64,000 nt of DNA from Hydractinia symbiolongicarpus (GCF_029227915.1 NC_079883.1:8060001-8124000); one strand, 5' to 3'. Counted from the first letter of the stretch, positions 5,855 through 20,487 are shown. A program made the numbers and translations. The notes: a model not told the origin generated them from the sequence alone.

Positions 5855-6235
5855 TTACTTCTTCTGTCCTTTGTCGTTCTTCTTTGGGAGTAAGACAGCT
5901 TGAATGTTTGGCAAAACACCACCAGCTGCAATGGTTACACCGCTCAAAAGTTTGTTTAATTCTTCATCATTACGAACAGCCAATTGTAAATGTCTTGGAA
6001 TAATCCTAGCTTTTTTGTTGTCTCTTGCTGCGTTACCAGCCAACTCCAATATCTCAGCAGATAAATATTCCAAGACGGCTGCTAAGTAAACTGGTGCTCC
6101 AGATCCAATTCGGTTAGCATAGTGCCCTCTACGAAGGAATCTATGCACTCTACCGACTGGAAATTGAAGTCCAGCTCTTGAGGATCTTGTCTTGGCTTTA
6201 GCCTTAGCTTTTCCACCTTTTCCACGTCCAGACAT
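5855..6235 (-). CDS. H2A: Histone H2A, unit 2
   Basis: Protein identical to unit 1; first copy whose 3' stem-loop (5817-5832) is inside the window. Confidence 0.98.
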   Translation of the reverse strand: MSGRGKGGKAKAKAKTRSSRAGLQFPVGRVHRFLRRGHYANRIGSGAPVYLAAVLEYLSAEILELAGNAARDNKKARIIPRHLQLAVRNDEELNKLLSGVTIAAGGVLPNIQAVLLPKKNDKGQKK

Positions 6236-6519
6236 AACTGCGATTTGATTTGTAAGTTAATACAAAAACGTACGAATATTTAACGTAAGTGTTAACGAAA
6301 TAAACTTTACTCGTTTTTTCATCATAAAAATAGGATCGAAATCATGTTTTTTTAACCAATCATAATTAAGTATTAAACAAAAGATTTTTTTTTTAACCAA
6401 TTAAATTGCGTATCGGCGTTTTCGGATCGAATTCGATCCGATTTTTTTACTTATAAACAAAAAGTTTTGACTTGCAGTTTAATGCTTATTTACAAGTTAA
6501 GTAGCAAAAATTTTTAACC

Positions 6520-6924
6520 ATGTCTGACGCAGCAGCTAAAGGAGGAAAACAGGCACCTAAAGTAGCCAAGAAAGGTGAAAAAAGAGCCGGCAAAAAAGGA
6601 GGAAAGATTGGTGGAACTGGTGAAAAGAAACGCAAGAGAAAGAGAAAGGAAAGTTATGCTATTTACATCTACAATGTTTTGAAACAAGTTCACCCAGATG
6701 TCGGAGTTTCAAGCAAAGCTATGAGCATCATGAACTCATTTGTCAACGACATCTTTGAGCGCATTGCTTCCGAAGCTTCGCGTTTGGCTCTTCAAAACAA
6801 AAAGTCGACCATCTCTTCTCGTGAAATTCAAACCGCAGTACGTCTTCTCTTGCCTGGAGAACTTGCAAAACACGCAGTCAGTGAAGGAACAAAAGCCGTC
6901 ACAAAATACACAAGCAGCAAGTAA
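6520..6924 (+). CDS. H2B: Histone H2B, unit 2
   Basis: Protein identical to unit 1; stem-loop 6948-6963. Confidence 0.98.
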   Translation: MSDAAAKGGKQAPKVAKKGEKRAGKKGGKIGGTGEKKRKRKRKESYAIYIYNVLKQVHPDVGVSSKAMSIMNSFVNDIFERIASEASRLALQNKKSTISSREIQTAVRLLLPGELAKHAVSEGTKAVTKYTSSK

Positions 6925-7384
6925 ACCAACGTCTACCAAACACAAACGGTCTTTTTTAAGACCACACATCTTTAAAAAAACATTTACTTGGCGTCACTAC
7001 AAGTTAACCGAAGTTAATAAAACTTCTAAATAATGTGCTTAAGAACACTAGCCTACATTTAAAATACTTCCCCATGTGTGTGTGGATTAGCTTCACTTTT
7101 CATACGTATTATTAGCTGTACTTGCAGAAAAGACAAGTACATTGATCCATGTTATTGCTTACATTTAACTTAACCCAGCTTTTCACGGAAACACTCCCAG
7201 GCAAATTAACCCTACAAAGTATTTCTAAATTTTTTTTGTGTCATATATGACATAGTATCGTATAGCAATAAATGTAACTGTGACAAGACTTTACACATTG
7301 TGTAATTTGGAAGCGTGCACAAAGTAATGTTTTAAAAGATTTGTGGCTATAAAAATAGCCGTTTTTGTTGAGCAATGACAACGC

Positions 7385-7741
<357 letters not shown>

Positions 7742-8219
7742 TTAACAGAATTCAGACAGCTTTAAAAAGAGGCCATAAAATTACCTACTGCTCGTGGAAA
7801 CACCCTAATTAACCAATAGAGTTGCGTCATTACAAAATGTTCCGAACATTTTGTACATTTTTTTAAGTAAAACTGTAGTTTTTTTAAAAATTCGTGGTCT
7901 TAATGTTTCAGTAAGGCAATAAATTTGGCATCGTTGGAATTCGCCAAACCTTCTGCTACTTACTAAAAAAAAAAAAAGTCAAAAGCTTTTGTGTATCAGA
8001 AGATACAGCCGTTTTCCCGTAGCCAAAAAACACAGATTTTATAAAAATGTTAAAGTAATGAGCGTAATGTCATTATGCAGCCAATCAGAAATTACTTTCT
8101 TAGCACCAATCAAATGGTTTGTTTTGAACCTTAGCTGTCAATCAATATGAGAAATAAAACTTTGGCGCGATAGTGCATTTTAGACCGTCTTGTGTATCCG
8201 TACTACATCGACTTCTTAA

Positions 8220-8633
<414 letters not shown>

Positions 8634-8994
8634 GCATCTTACCAAACAAAAAACGGCTATTTTTATAGCCACACATCCATAAAAAATATTACGGCTAGCT
8701 TTTTATATCAAACTTTGTCCTGCTTTCTGTTTAAATTTTATGCTACATAAAAATTTTATGCTACATAAAGTTTGACAATGTTAAAAATATGAAGGGCAAG
8801 AAAAGTAAAAGCAAGAAAATAAGAAATTTAAAAACGAAAATACTTAAACTTAGGGAATCTAATCTTAAATTTACTCTTTTTTAACTGTTTAAGTGACTTA
8901 AACAAGTTTAACTTTGTACCAAGATAATGTTTTTTTGTAAATGTGTGGCTATAAAAATAGCCGTTTGTTAATGTAATAGCCAGATACACACAAA

Positions 8995-9546
8995 TTATTT
9001 TTTTGCGGTCTTCTTTGCTGCCTTTTTGGGAGTCTTTTTGACCTTCTTTGCTGCAGGTTTTTTAGCAACAGGCTTCTTTGTGGGTTTCTTAGCTGCTGGT
9101 TTCTTAGCCGAGGCTTTCTTTGTGGCAGGCTTCTTTGCTGCTTTCTTTGGCGTGCTCTTCTTTGCTGGCTTCTTTTTTGGTGTACTTTTCTTTGCAGTAG
9201 GCTTCTTTGCCGTTGGCTTTTTTGCTGCGGCCTTTTTCTTAGGTTTTTCTTTTTTTACCTGACCTAGCTTGAATGATCCAGAAGCACCAGTGCCTTTAGT
9301 TTGAATCAAATCGCCTGATGTTACTCCTCGTTTAAGAGCCATTTTCAGATGATGATCTGAGTTTTCAGCAACTTTGTAATTTGCATGAATATATTTTGTA
9401 ATAGCTTGGCGAGATGAACCACCGCGTTCCTTTAGGGTAGCGATAGCAGCCTTGATCATGTCCACATATTTAGGGTGATCAGCTGTCTTCTTTGCAGCAG
9501 GTTTCTTCTTGGGTGCGATTTTCTTTGGAGAAGCTGCTTCACTCAT
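8995..9546 (-). CDS. H1: Histone H1, unit 2
   Basis: Protein identical to unit 1, start at MSEAASPKK; stem-loop 8947-8962. Confidence 0.97.
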   Translation of the reverse strand: MSEAASPKKIAPKKKPAAKKTADHPKYVDMIKAAIATLKERGGSSRQAITKYIHANYKVAENSDHHLKMALKRGVTSGDLIQTKGTGASGSFKLGQVKKEKPKKKAAAKKPTAKKPTAKKSTPKKKPAKKSTPKKAAKKPATKKASAKKPAAKKPTKKPVAKKPAAKKVKKTPKKAAKKTAKK

Positions 9547-10125
9547 TTTTAATGTTTTCTTACAACAATCCAACGATAAACGATGCTTGTTATCACAGTA
9601 GAAGTATACTAAACATTACCGTGTAAATGAGATATAATTTAAGACGGTGCGAAGTATGCGGACGTAAAAGTACCACTCCCGGGAATTGATTTGGCGCGAA
9701 AACAGAAATGTGTGTTTCTGTACATCGTATAATGTCCGTTTTGGGTGCCGCGACTATGCGAAAGCATGTTAATTTTTATTTGTAGTACGACGCAATAGTC
9801 TGCAAGAGAAGCTGCTGGAGTTTGAGGTCTTCAGCATTACATCTAGTCTGTTAATTTGGGCTTCTTCCGCGCTCGTGTTAGGATTTTCATAAAGCGTTCT
9901 TTGGTTTGCGTTGCGTATGTCGGCCTACATCATCGACACGGCCTGTTTCCGGCTATTAGGAGCAATTCATATATTGGGCACTGCGTTTCGACTTTTTTAT
10001 TAGACCACAGTAAAAAAATTCACTCACAGAAGTCCCTTTCTTTCATGGCTACAAACACGAAGAATTCTGTCGTAAGTAAAACGAATGCGCAAGCCAAAAT
10101 GACGATGGGGCGAAGTCATAAGCAT

Positions 10126-10198
10126 GGCCCTGTGGCCCAATGGATAAGGCATCTGACTACGAATCAGGGGATTCCAGGTTCGACTCCTGGCAGGGTCG
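10126..10198 (+). tRNA. tRNA-Arg(ACG): tRNA-Arg(ACG), unit 2
   Basis: Same cloverleaf and anticodon as unit 1; again no nearby T4 run. Confidence 0.97.
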
Positions 10199-10520
10199 CA
10201 CTGTCGCATTTCGGCTGCATGGTCTACTGTGTAACGCGCGCGCACGTTCTGGCGTAATGCGTTGATAAACGGAATGTACGCAGACATATTGGAAAGTAAT
10301 ATCACGCACTTAGTATCGTCGCCTTTGTTAGCATTCATGTAAGTTACCATCCACTCGCTACAGTCGCTCTCCATCCTACGGCTAAATCAACAGCCGTGAT
10401 TTTTACTATGTCGCCGTCCATCCGTACGCGGTGACAGTTGTAAGCTTTACAGTAACGTGACATGCTCCACAAGCAGTTACGGTGTGTGGACGATGCCTAT
10501 CATGGCAACGCTTGTTCTTT

Positions 10521-10705
10521 ATCGCTTCTCGGCCTAATGGCTAAGATCAAGTGTAGTATCTGTTCTTATCAGTTTAATATCTGGTAGGCCATTCTCTGAA
10601 TGGTCAGTATATTAATCTGATTTTTGGCCTTGGGTCATGGAGGTGGATTCATTCACGCCGTGACCACGGGTTGCCTTGGTGTTGCACTATTACCGATGGC
10701 GGCCC
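10521..10705 (+). ncRNA. U2: U2 snRNA, unit 2
   Basis: Matches unit 1, with an intact ATTTTTGG Sm site. Confidence 0.95.
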
Positions 10706-10897
10706 ACATAAGCAATAAAAGAATAATAGCAGTCCTCTTTCCGACGGCACTCTGCATAGTCTACGGCGGGAACAAAACGCGTACACTGGGGGAGAATACA
10801 GCCTATGCCCCGCGACACGGCAGTTTATAACACACTCAAGCCACAAGCATTAACAAACTTTGAAGGGTACCCTCATGCTACGGTGCAGTTCCAACTC

Positions 10898-11062
10898 ATA
10901 CTTACCTGACGGGGAAGTAAAGACTGATCAATGAGGGTTTTCTTCCAGAGTGAGGCTCTTGCATTGCACTACGCTTGGGCTGACCTCTGCGATTACTGCA
11001 AACGTCAGTAACTCGACCGTACAATTTCTGGTAGTGGGGGCCTGCGTCCGCGCTCGCCCCCT
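10898..11062 (+). ncRNA. U1: U1 snRNA, unit 2
   Basis: Matches unit 1; 5' end ATACTTACCTG. Confidence 0.96.
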
Positions 11063-11389
11063 CCTTAAGTCAAAATGAATGAGCTTAGAAAAGTTGCGCG
11101 GCCAAATGTCGGTGGTGACTTAAACGCTAAGGTAAAACCTCGCTTGGCTGTTACGAAACGTGATTGCGATATAAGTCCTCGGAAGGCGGCGGAATTTTAT
11201 TTTATTTGCCATTCCGTCAGGGTTATTGGATGATCGGCAATAGATCGAGTTTGTATGCATTTGAAAGCTCTTTTTTCTCGTACTATCACCTGAAAATGTC
11301 GTAGGAAAATGTCATAGGAAACACTTTCAACAACCGCCACGTTCCTTAATTGTTATAACAAGAAATATATCACAGCAAATGAAAATGAA

Positions 11390-11509
11390 AAGCCTACGAC
11401 ACCGGGAGTTCCCAGGCGGTCCCCCATCCAAGTACTATCCCGGCCCGACGATGCTTAACTTCCGTGATCAGACGAGAACGGGTGTGTTCATCGTGGTATG
11501 GCCGTAGAC
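11390..11509 (-). rRNA. 5S: 5S rRNA, unit 2
   Basis: Matches unit 1, including the T4 terminator. Confidence 0.97.
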
Positions 11510-11706
11510 ATTAGTAGGTGCAAATACGTGCAATTTATTTTGACGTTGTGATCAAATTTTTTTATTTAATTTCTTTGAGTTACTTAGGACAAGGCGTATG
11601 CATGGATTATCTATTAGACTTTAAGGTTATAGTTTTGTGAAAAAAACAATGTTTTTTTAAAGATGTGTGGCTATAAAAATAGCCGTTGTTTTCTGAGTGT
11701 AGCGGT

Positions 11707-12087
11707 TTACTTCTTCTGTCCTTTGTCGTTCTTCTTTGGGAGTAAGACAGCTTGAATGTTTGGCAAAACACCACCAGCTGCAATGGTTACACCGCTCAAA
11801 AGTTTGTTTAATTCTTCATCATTACGAACAGCCAATTGTAAATGTCTTGGAATAATCCTAGCTTTTTTGTTGTCTCTTGCTGCGTTACCAGCCAACTCCA
11901 ATATCTCAGCAGATAAATATTCCAAGACGGCTGCTAAGTAAACTGGTGCTCCAGATCCAATTCGGTTAGCATAGTGCCCTCTACGAAGGAATCTATGCAC
12001 TCTACCGACTGGAAATTGAAGTCCAGCTCTTGAGGATCTTGTCTTGGCTTTAGCCTTAGCTTTTCCACCTTTTCCACGTCCAGACAT
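11707..12087 (-). CDS. H2A: Histone H2A, unit 3
   Basis: Protein identical to unit 1; stem-loop 11669-11684. Confidence 0.98.
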   Translation of the reverse strand: MSGRGKGGKAKAKAKTRSSRAGLQFPVGRVHRFLRRGHYANRIGSGAPVYLAAVLEYLSAEILELAGNAARDNKKARIIPRHLQLAVRNDEELNKLLSGVTIAAGGVLPNIQAVLLPKKNDKGQKK

Positions 12088-12371
12088 AACTGCGATTTGA
12101 TTTGTAAGTTAATACAAAAACGTACGAATATTTAACGTAAGTGTTAACGAAATAAACTTTACTCGTTTTTTCATCATAAAAATAGGATCGAAATCATGTT
12201 TTTTTAACCAATCATAATTAAGTATTAAACAAAAGATTTTTTTTTTAACCAATTAAATTGCGTATCGGCGTTTTCGGATCGAATTCGATCCGATTTTTTT
12301 ACTTATAAACAAAAAGTTTTGACTTGCAGTTTAATGCTTATTTACAAGTTAAGTAGCAAAAATTTTTAACC

Positions 12372-12776
12372 ATGTCTGACGCAGCAGCTAAAGGAGGAAA
12401 ACAGGCACCTAAAGTAGCCAAGAAAGGTGAAAAAAGAGCCGGCAAAAAAGGAGGAAAGATTGGTGGAACTGGTGAAAAGAAACGCAAGAGAAAGAGAAAG
12501 GAAAGTTATGCTATTTACATCTACAATGTTTTGAAACAAGTTCACCCAGATGTCGGAGTTTCAAGCAAAGCTATGAGCATCATGAACTCATTTGTCAACG
12601 ACATCTTTGAGCGCATTGCTTCCGAAGCTTCGCGTTTGGCTCTTCAAAACAAAAAGTCGACCATCTCTTCTCGTGAAATTCAAACCGCAGTACGTCTTCT
12701 CTTGCCTGGAGAACTTGCAAAACACGCAGTCAGTGAAGGAACAAAAGCCGTCACAAAATACACAAGCAGCAAGTAA
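12372..12776 (+). CDS. H2B: Histone H2B, unit 3
   Basis: Protein identical to unit 1; stem-loop 12800-12815. Confidence 0.98.
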   Translation: MSDAAAKGGKQAPKVAKKGEKRAGKKGGKIGGTGEKKRKRKRKESYAIYIYNVLKQVHPDVGVSSKAMSIMNSFVNDIFERIASEASRLALQNKKSTISSREIQTAVRLLLPGELAKHAVSEGTKAVTKYTSSK

Positions 12777-13236
12777 ACCAACGTCTACCAAACACAAACG
12801 GTCTTTTTTAAGACCACACATCTTTAAAAAAACATTTACTTGGCGTCACTACAAGTTAACCGAAGTTAATAAAACTTCTAAATAATGTGCTTAAGAACAC
12901 TAGCCTACATTTAAAATACTTCCCCATGTGTGTGTGGATTAGCTTCACTTTTCATACGTATTATTAGCTGTACTTGCAGAAAAGACAAGTACATTGATCC
13001 ATGTTATTGCTTACATTTAACTTAACCCAGCTTTTCACGGAAACACTCCCAGGCAAATTAACCCTACAAAGTATTTCTAAATTTTTTTTGTGTCATATAT
13101 GACATAGTATCGTATAGCAATAAATGTAACTGTGACAAGACTTTACACATTGTGTAATTTGGAAGCGTGCACAAAGTAATGTTTTAAAAGATTTGTGGCT
13201 ATAAAAATAGCCGTTTTTGTTGAGCAATGACAACGC

Positions 13237-13593
<357 letters not shown>

Positions 13594-14071
13594 TTAACAG
13601 AATTCAGACAGCTTTAAAAAGAGGCCATAAAATTACCTACTGCTCGTGGAAACACCCTAATTAACCAATAGAGTTGCGTCATTACAAAATGTTCCGAACA
13701 TTTTGTACATTTTTTTAAGTAAAACTGTAGTTTTTTTTAAAATTCGTGGTCTTAATGTTTCAGTAAGGCAATAAATTTGGCATCGTTGGAATTCGCCAAA
13801 CCTTCTGCTACTTACTAAAAAAAAAAAAAGTCAAAAGCTTTTGTGTATCAGAAGATACAGCCGTTTTCCCGTAGCCAAAAAACACAGATTTTATAAAAAT
13901 GTTAAAGTAATGAGCGTAATGTCATTATGCAGCCAATCAGAAATTACTTTCTTAGCACCAATCAAATGGTTTGTTTTGAACCTTAGCTGTCAATCAATAT
14001 GAGAAATAAAACTTTGGCGCGATAGTGCATTTTAGACCGTCTTGTGTATCCGTACTACATCGACTTCTTAA

Positions 14072-14485
<414 letters not shown>

Positions 14486-14846
14486 GCATCTTACCAAACA
14501 AAAAACGGCTATTTTTATAGCCACACATCCATAAAAAATATTACGGCTAGCTTTTTATATCAAACTTTGTCCTGCTTTCTGTTTAAATTTTATGCTACAT
14601 AAAAATTTTATGCTACATAAAGTTTGACAATGTTAAAAATATGAAGGGCAAGAAAAGTAAAAGCAAGAAAATAAGAAATTTAAAAACGAAAATACTTAAA
14701 CTTAGGGAATCTAATCTTAAATTTACTCTTTTTTAACTGTTTAAGTGACTTAAACAAGTTTAACTTTGTACCAAGATAATGTTTTTTTGTAAATGTGTGG
14801 CTATAAAAATAGCCGTTTGTTAATGTAATAGCCAGATACACACAAA

Positions 14847-14935
14847 TTATTTTTTTGCGGTCTTCTTTGCTGCCTTTTTGGGAGTCTTTTTGACCTTCTT
14901 TGCTGCAGGTTTTTTAGCAACAGGCTTCTTTGTGG
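14847..14935 (-). CDS. H1: Histone H1, unit 3, 3' end only (cut by gap)
   Basis: Only the last 28 or so codons of the lysine-rich tail and the stop are present; the N gap begins inside the gene. The stem-loop at 14799-14814 is intact. There is no sign that the gene itself is broken. Confidence 0.9.
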
Positions 14936-15435
14936 NNNNNNNNNNNNNNNNNNNNNNNNNNNNNNNNNNNNNNNNNNNNNNNNNNNNNNNNNNNNNNNNN
15001 NNNNNNNNNNNNNNNNNNNNNNNNNNNNNNNNNNNNNNNNNNNNNNNNNNNNNNNNNNNNNNNNNNNNNNNNNNNNNNNNNNNNNNNNNNNNNNNNNNNN
15101 NNNNNNNNNNNNNNNNNNNNNNNNNNNNNNNNNNNNNNNNNNNNNNNNNNNNNNNNNNNNNNNNNNNNNNNNNNNNNNNNNNNNNNNNNNNNNNNNNNNN
15201 NNNNNNNNNNNNNNNNNNNNNNNNNNNNNNNNNNNNNNNNNNNNNNNNNNNNNNNNNNNNNNNNNNNNNNNNNNNNNNNNNNNNNNNNNNNNNNNNNNNN
15301 NNNNNNNNNNNNNNNNNNNNNNNNNNNNNNNNNNNNNNNNNNNNNNNNNNNNNNNNNNNNNNNNNNNNNNNNNNNNNNNNNNNNNNNNNNNNNNNNNNNN
15401 NNNNNNNNNNNNNNNNNNNNNNNNNNNNNNNNNNN
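14936..15435. other. Assembly gap of 500 N
   Basis: The sequence stops inside H1 (unit position 3231) and resumes in the H4 upstream region (unit position 1869). If one repeat boundary is crossed, 4,489 bp are missing: the rest of H1, tRNA-Arg, U2, U1, 5S, H2A, H2B and H4. Any whole number of further 5,852-bp units could also be absent. The 500-N length is evidently nominal. Confidence 0.95.
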
Positions 15436-15934
15436 AGTACAAAAACAACGTTTGAGTTAACAGAATTCAGACAGCTTTAAAAAGAGGCCATAAAATTACC
15501 TACTGCTCGTGGAAACACCCTAATTAACCAATAGAGTTGCGTCATTACAAAATGTTCCGAACATTTTGTACATTTTTTTAAGTAAAACTGTAGTTTTTTT
15601 AAAAATTCGTGGTCTTAATGTTTCAGTAAGGCAATAAATTTGGCATCGTTGGAATTCGCCAAACCTTCTGCTACTTACTAAAAAAAAAAAAAGTCAAAAG
15701 CTTTTGTGTATCAGAAGATACAGCCGTTTTCCCGTAGCCAAAAAACACAGATTTTATAAAAATGTTAAAGTAATGAGCGTAATGTCATTATGCAGCCAAT
15801 CAGAAATTACTTTCTTAGCACCAATCAAATGGTTTGTTTTGAACCTTAGCTGTCAATCAATATGAGAAATAAAACTTTGGCGCGATAGTGCATTTTAGAC
15901 CGTCTTGTGTATCCGTACTACATCGACTTCTTAA

Positions 15935-16348
<414 letters not shown>

Positions 16349-16369
16349 GCATCTTACCAAACAAAAAAC

Positions 16370-16385
16370 GGCTATTTTTGTAGCC
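16370..16385 (+). promoter_or_regulatory. Variant H3 stem-loop, unit 4
   Basis: GGCTAT-TTTT-GTAGCC: the pair next to the loop is U-G instead of U-A, unlike every other H3 copy in the window. The stem can still form. Confidence 0.9.
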
Positions 16386-16709
16386 ACACATCCATAAAAA
16401 ATATTACGGCTAGCTTTTTATATCAAACTTTGTCCTGCTTTCTGTTTAAATTTTATGCTACATAAAAATTTTATGCTACATAAAGTTTGACAATGTTAAA
16501 AATATGAAGGGCAAGAAAAGTAAAAGCAAGAAAATAAGAAATTTAAAAACGAAAATACTTAAACTTAGGGAATCTAATCTTAAATTTACTCTTTTTTAAC
16601 TGTTTAAGTGACTTAAACAAGTTTAACTTTGTACCAAGATAATGTTTTTTTGTAAATGTGTGGCTATAAAAATAGCCGTTTGTTAATGTAATAGCCAGAT
16701 ACACACAAA

Positions 16710-17257
16710 TTATTTTTTTGCGGTCTTCTTTGCTGCCTTTTTGGGAGTCTTTTTGACCTTCTTTGCTGCAGGTTTTTTAGCAACAGGCTTCTTTGTGGGT
16801 TTCTTAGCTGCTGGTTTCTTAGCCGAGGCTTTCTTTGTGGCAGGCTTCTTTGCTGCTTTCTTTGGCGTGCTCTTCTTTGCTGGCTTCTTTTTTGGTGTAC
16901 TTTTCTTTGCAGTAGGCTTCTTTGCCGTTGGCTTTTTTGCTGCGGCCTTTTTCTTAGGTTTTTCTTTTTTTACCTGACCTAGCTTGAATGATCCAGAAGC
17001 ACCAGTGCCTTTAGTTTGAATCAAATCGCCTGATGTTACTCCTCGTTTAAGAGCCATTTTCAGATGATGATCTGAGTTTTCAGCAACTTTGTAATTTGCA
17101 TGAATATATTTTGTAATAGCTTGGCGAGATGAACCACCGCGTTCCTTTAGGGTAGCGATAGCAGCCTTGATCATGTCCACATATTTAGGGTGATCAGCTG
17201 TCTTCTTCTTTTCCTCTTCTTGGGTGCGATTTTCTTTGGAGAAGCTGCTTCACTCAT
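16710..17257 (-). pseudogene. H1: Histone H1, unit 4, frameshifted
   Basis: Compared with the other copies, a 13-nt block is replaced by 9 different nt at 17208-17216 (after the IAPKK codons), a net loss of 4 nt. The reading frame then gives [14 protein letters not shown] and stops at a TGA (17171-17173), so only 28 residues are made. The remaining codons, from the globular domain to the stop, match the intact gene, and the stem-loop (16662-16677) is normal. The lesion explains why this unit is 4 bp short. It lies 1.8 kb from the gap, so a sequence error is possible. Confidence 0.85.
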
Positions 17258-17836
17258 TTTTAATGTTTTCTTACAACAATCCAACGATAAACGATGCTTG
17301 TTATCACAGTAGAAGTATACTAAACATTACCGTGTAAATGAGATATAATTTAAGACGGTGCGAAGTATGCGGACGTAAAAGTACCACTCCCGGGAATTGA
17401 TTTGGCGCGAAAACAGAAATGTGTGTTTCTGTACATCGTATAATGTCCGTTTTGGGTGCCGCGACTATGCGAAAGCATGTTAATTTTTATTTGTAGTACG
17501 ACGCAATAGTCTGCAAGAGAAGCTGCTGGAGTTTGAGGTCTTCAGCATTACATCTAGTCTGTTAATTTGGGCTTCTTCCGCGCTCGTGTTAGGATTTTCA
17601 TAAAGCGTTCTTTGGTTTGCGTTGCGTATGTCGGCCTACATCATCGACACGGCCTGTTTCCGGCTATTAGGAGCAATTCATATATTGGGCACTGCGTTTC
17701 GACTTTTTTATTAGACCACAGTAAAAAAATTCACTCACAGAAGTCCCTTTCTTTCATGGCTACAAACACGAAGAATTCTGTCGTAAGTAAAACGAATGCG
17801 CAAGCCAAAATGACGATGGGGCGAAGTCATAAGCAT

Positions 17837-17909
17837 GGCCCTGTGGCCCAATGGATAAGGCATCTGACTACGAATCAGGGGATTCCAGGTTCGACTCCTG
17901 GCAGGGTCG
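17837..17909 (+). tRNA. tRNA-Arg(ACG): tRNA-Arg(ACG), unit 4
   Basis: Matches unit 1. Confidence 0.97.
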
Positions 17910-18231
17910 CACTGTCGCATTTCGGCTGCATGGTCTACTGTGTAACGCGCGCGCACGTTCTGGCGTAATGCGTTGATAAACGGAATGTACGCAGACATAT
18001 TGGAAAGTAATATCACGCACTTAGTATCGTCGCCTTTGTTAGCATTCATGTAAGTTACCATCCACTCGCTACAGTCGCTCTCCATCCTACGGCTAAATCA
18101 ACAGCCGTGATTTTTACTATGTCGCCGTCCATCCGTACGCGGTGACAGTTGTAAGCTTTACAGTAACGTGACATGCTCCACAAGCAGTTACGGTGTGTGG
18201 ACGATGCCTATCATGGCAACGCTTGTTCTTT

Positions 18232-18416
18232 ATCGCTTCTCGGCCTAATGGCTAAGATCAAGTGTAGTATCTGTTCTTATCAGTTTAATATCTGGTAGGC
18301 CATTCTCTGAATGGTCAGTATATTAATCTGATTTTTGGCCTTGGGTCATGGAGGTGGATTCATTCACGCCGTGACCACGGGTTGCCTTGGTGTTGCACTA
18401 TTACCGATGGCGGCCC
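18232..18416 (+). ncRNA. U2: U2 snRNA, unit 4
   Basis: Matches unit 1, with a normal Sm site. Confidence 0.95.
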
Positions 18417-18608
18417 ACATAAGCAATAAAAGAATAATAGCAGTCCTCTTTCCGACGGCACTCTGCATAGTCTACGGCGGGAACAAAACGCGTACACTGG
18501 GGGAGAATACAGCCTATGCCCCGCGACACGGCAGTTTATAACACACTCAAGCCACAAGCATTAACAAACTTTGAAGGGTACCCTCATGCTACGGTGCAGT
18601 TCCAACTC

Positions 18609-18773
18609 ATACTTACCTGACGGGGAAGTAAAGACTGATCAATGAGGGTTTTCTTCCAGAGTGAGGCTCTTGCATTGCACTACGCTTGGGCTGACCTCTG
18701 CGATTACTGCAAACGTCAGTAACTCGACCGTACAATTTCTGGTAGTGGGGGCCTGCGTCCGCGCTCGCCCCCT
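18609..18773 (+). ncRNA. U1: U1 snRNA, unit 4
   Basis: Matches unit 1. Confidence 0.96.
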
Positions 18774-19100
18774 CCTTAAGTCAAAATGAATGAGCTTAGA
18801 AAAGTTGCGCGGCCAAATGTCGGTGGTGACTTAAACGCTAAGGTAAAACCTCGCTTGGCTGTTACGAAACGTGATTGCGATATAAGTCCTCGGAAGGCGG
18901 CGGAATTTTATTTTATTTGCCATTCCGTCAGGGTTATTGGATGATCGGCAATAGATCGAGTTTGTATGCATTTGAAAGCTCTTTTTTCTCGTACTATCAC
19001 CTGAAAATGTCGTAGGAAAATGTCATAGGAAACACTTTCAACAACCGCCACGTTCCTTAATTGTTATAACAAGAAATATATCACAGCAAATGAAAATGAA

Positions 19101-19220
19101 AAGCCTACGACACCGGGAGTTCCCAGGCGGTCCCCCATCCAAGTACTATCCCGGCCCGACGATGCTTAACTTCCGTGATCAGACGAGAACGGGTGTGTTC
19201 ATCGTGGTATGGCCGTAGAC
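19101..19220 (-). rRNA. 5S: 5S rRNA, unit 4
   Basis: Matches unit 1. Confidence 0.97.
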
Positions 19221-19417
19221 ATTAGTAGGTGCAAATACGTGCAATTTATTTTGACGTTGTGATCAAATTTTTTTATTTAATTTCTTTGAGTTACTTAGGA
19301 CAAGGCGTATGCATGGATTATCTATTAGACTTTAAGGTTATAGTTTTGTGAAAAAAACAATGTTTTTTTAAAGATGTGTGGCTATAAAAATAGCCGTTGT
19401 TTTCTGAGTGTAGCGGT

Positions 19418-19798
19418 TTACTTCTTCTGTCCTTTGTCGTTCTTCTTTGGGAGTAAGACAGCTTGAATGTTTGGCAAAACACCACCAGCTGCAATGGTTA
19501 CACCGCTCAAAAGTTTGTTTAATTCTTCATCATTACGAACAGCCAATTGTAAATGTCTTGGAATAATCCTAGCTTTTTTGTTGTCTCTTGCTGCGTTACC
19601 AGCCAACTCCAATATCTCAGCAGATAAATATTCCAAGACGGCTGCTAAGTAAACTGGTGCTCCAGATCCAATTCGGTTAGCATAGTGCCCTCTACGAAGG
19701 AATCTATGCACTCTACCGACTGGAAATTGAAGTCCAGCTCTTGAGGATCTTGTCTTGGCTTTAGCCTTAGCTTTTCCACCTTTTCCACGTCCAGACAT
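19418..19798 (-). CDS. H2A: Histone H2A, unit 5
   Basis: Protein identical to unit 1; stem-loop 19380-19395. Confidence 0.98.
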   Translation of the reverse strand: MSGRGKGGKAKAKAKTRSSRAGLQFPVGRVHRFLRRGHYANRIGSGAPVYLAAVLEYLSAEILELAGNAARDNKKARIIPRHLQLAVRNDEELNKLLSGVTIAAGGVLPNIQAVLLPKKNDKGQKK

Positions 19799-20082
19799 AA
19801 CTGCGATTTGATTTGTAAGTTAATACAAAAACGTACGAATATTTAACGTAAGTGTTAACGAAATAAACTTTACTCGTTTTTTCATCATAAAAATAGGATC
19901 GAAATCATGTTTTTTTAACCAATCATAATTAAGTATTAAACAAAAGATTTTTTTTTTAACCAATTAAATTGCGTATCGGCGTTTTCGGATCGAATTCGAT
20001 CCGATTTTTTTACTTATAAACAAAAAGTTTTGACTTGCAGTTTAATGCTTATTTACAAGTTAAGTAGCAAAAATTTTTAACC

Positions 20083-20487
20083 ATGTCTGACGCAGCAGCT
20101 AAAGGAGGAAAACAGGCACCTAAAGTAGCCAAGAAAGGTGAAAAAAGAGCCGGCAAAAAAGGAGGAAAGATTGGTGGAACTGGTGAAAAGAAACGCAAGA
20201 GAAAGAGAAAGGAAAGTTATGCTATTTACATCTACAATGTTTTGAAACAAGTTCACCCAGATGTCGGAGTTTCAAGCAAAGCTATGAGCATCATGAACTC
20301 ATTTGTCAACGACATCTTTGAGCGCATTGCTTCCGAAGCTTCGCGTTTGGCTCTTCAAAACAAAAAGTCGACCATCTCTTCTCGTGAAATTCAAACCGCA
20401 GTACGTCTTCTCTTGCCTGGAGAACTTGCAAAACACGCAGTCAGTGAAGGAACAAAAGCCGTCACAAAATACACAAGCAGCAAGTAA
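20083..20487 (+). CDS. H2B: Histone H2B, unit 5
   Basis: Protein identical to unit 1; stem-loop 20511-20526. Confidence 0.98.
   Translation: MSDAAAKGGKQAPKVAKKGEKRAGKKGGKIGGTGEKKRKRKRKESYAIYIYNVLKQVHPDVGVSSKAMSIMNSFVNDIFERIASEASRLALQNKKSTISSREIQTAVRLLLPGELAKHAVSEGTKAVTKYTSSK

Noticed and set aside
14801-15480. Long frames running through the N block
   Set aside because: They consist of undetermined bases; only flanking H1 and H4-promoter sequence is real.
16710-17180. Shorter H1 starting at a GTG inside the globular domain in unit 4
   Set aside because: The match to H1 continues upstream of this point; the real cause is a frameshift in the N-terminal tail, not an alternative start.
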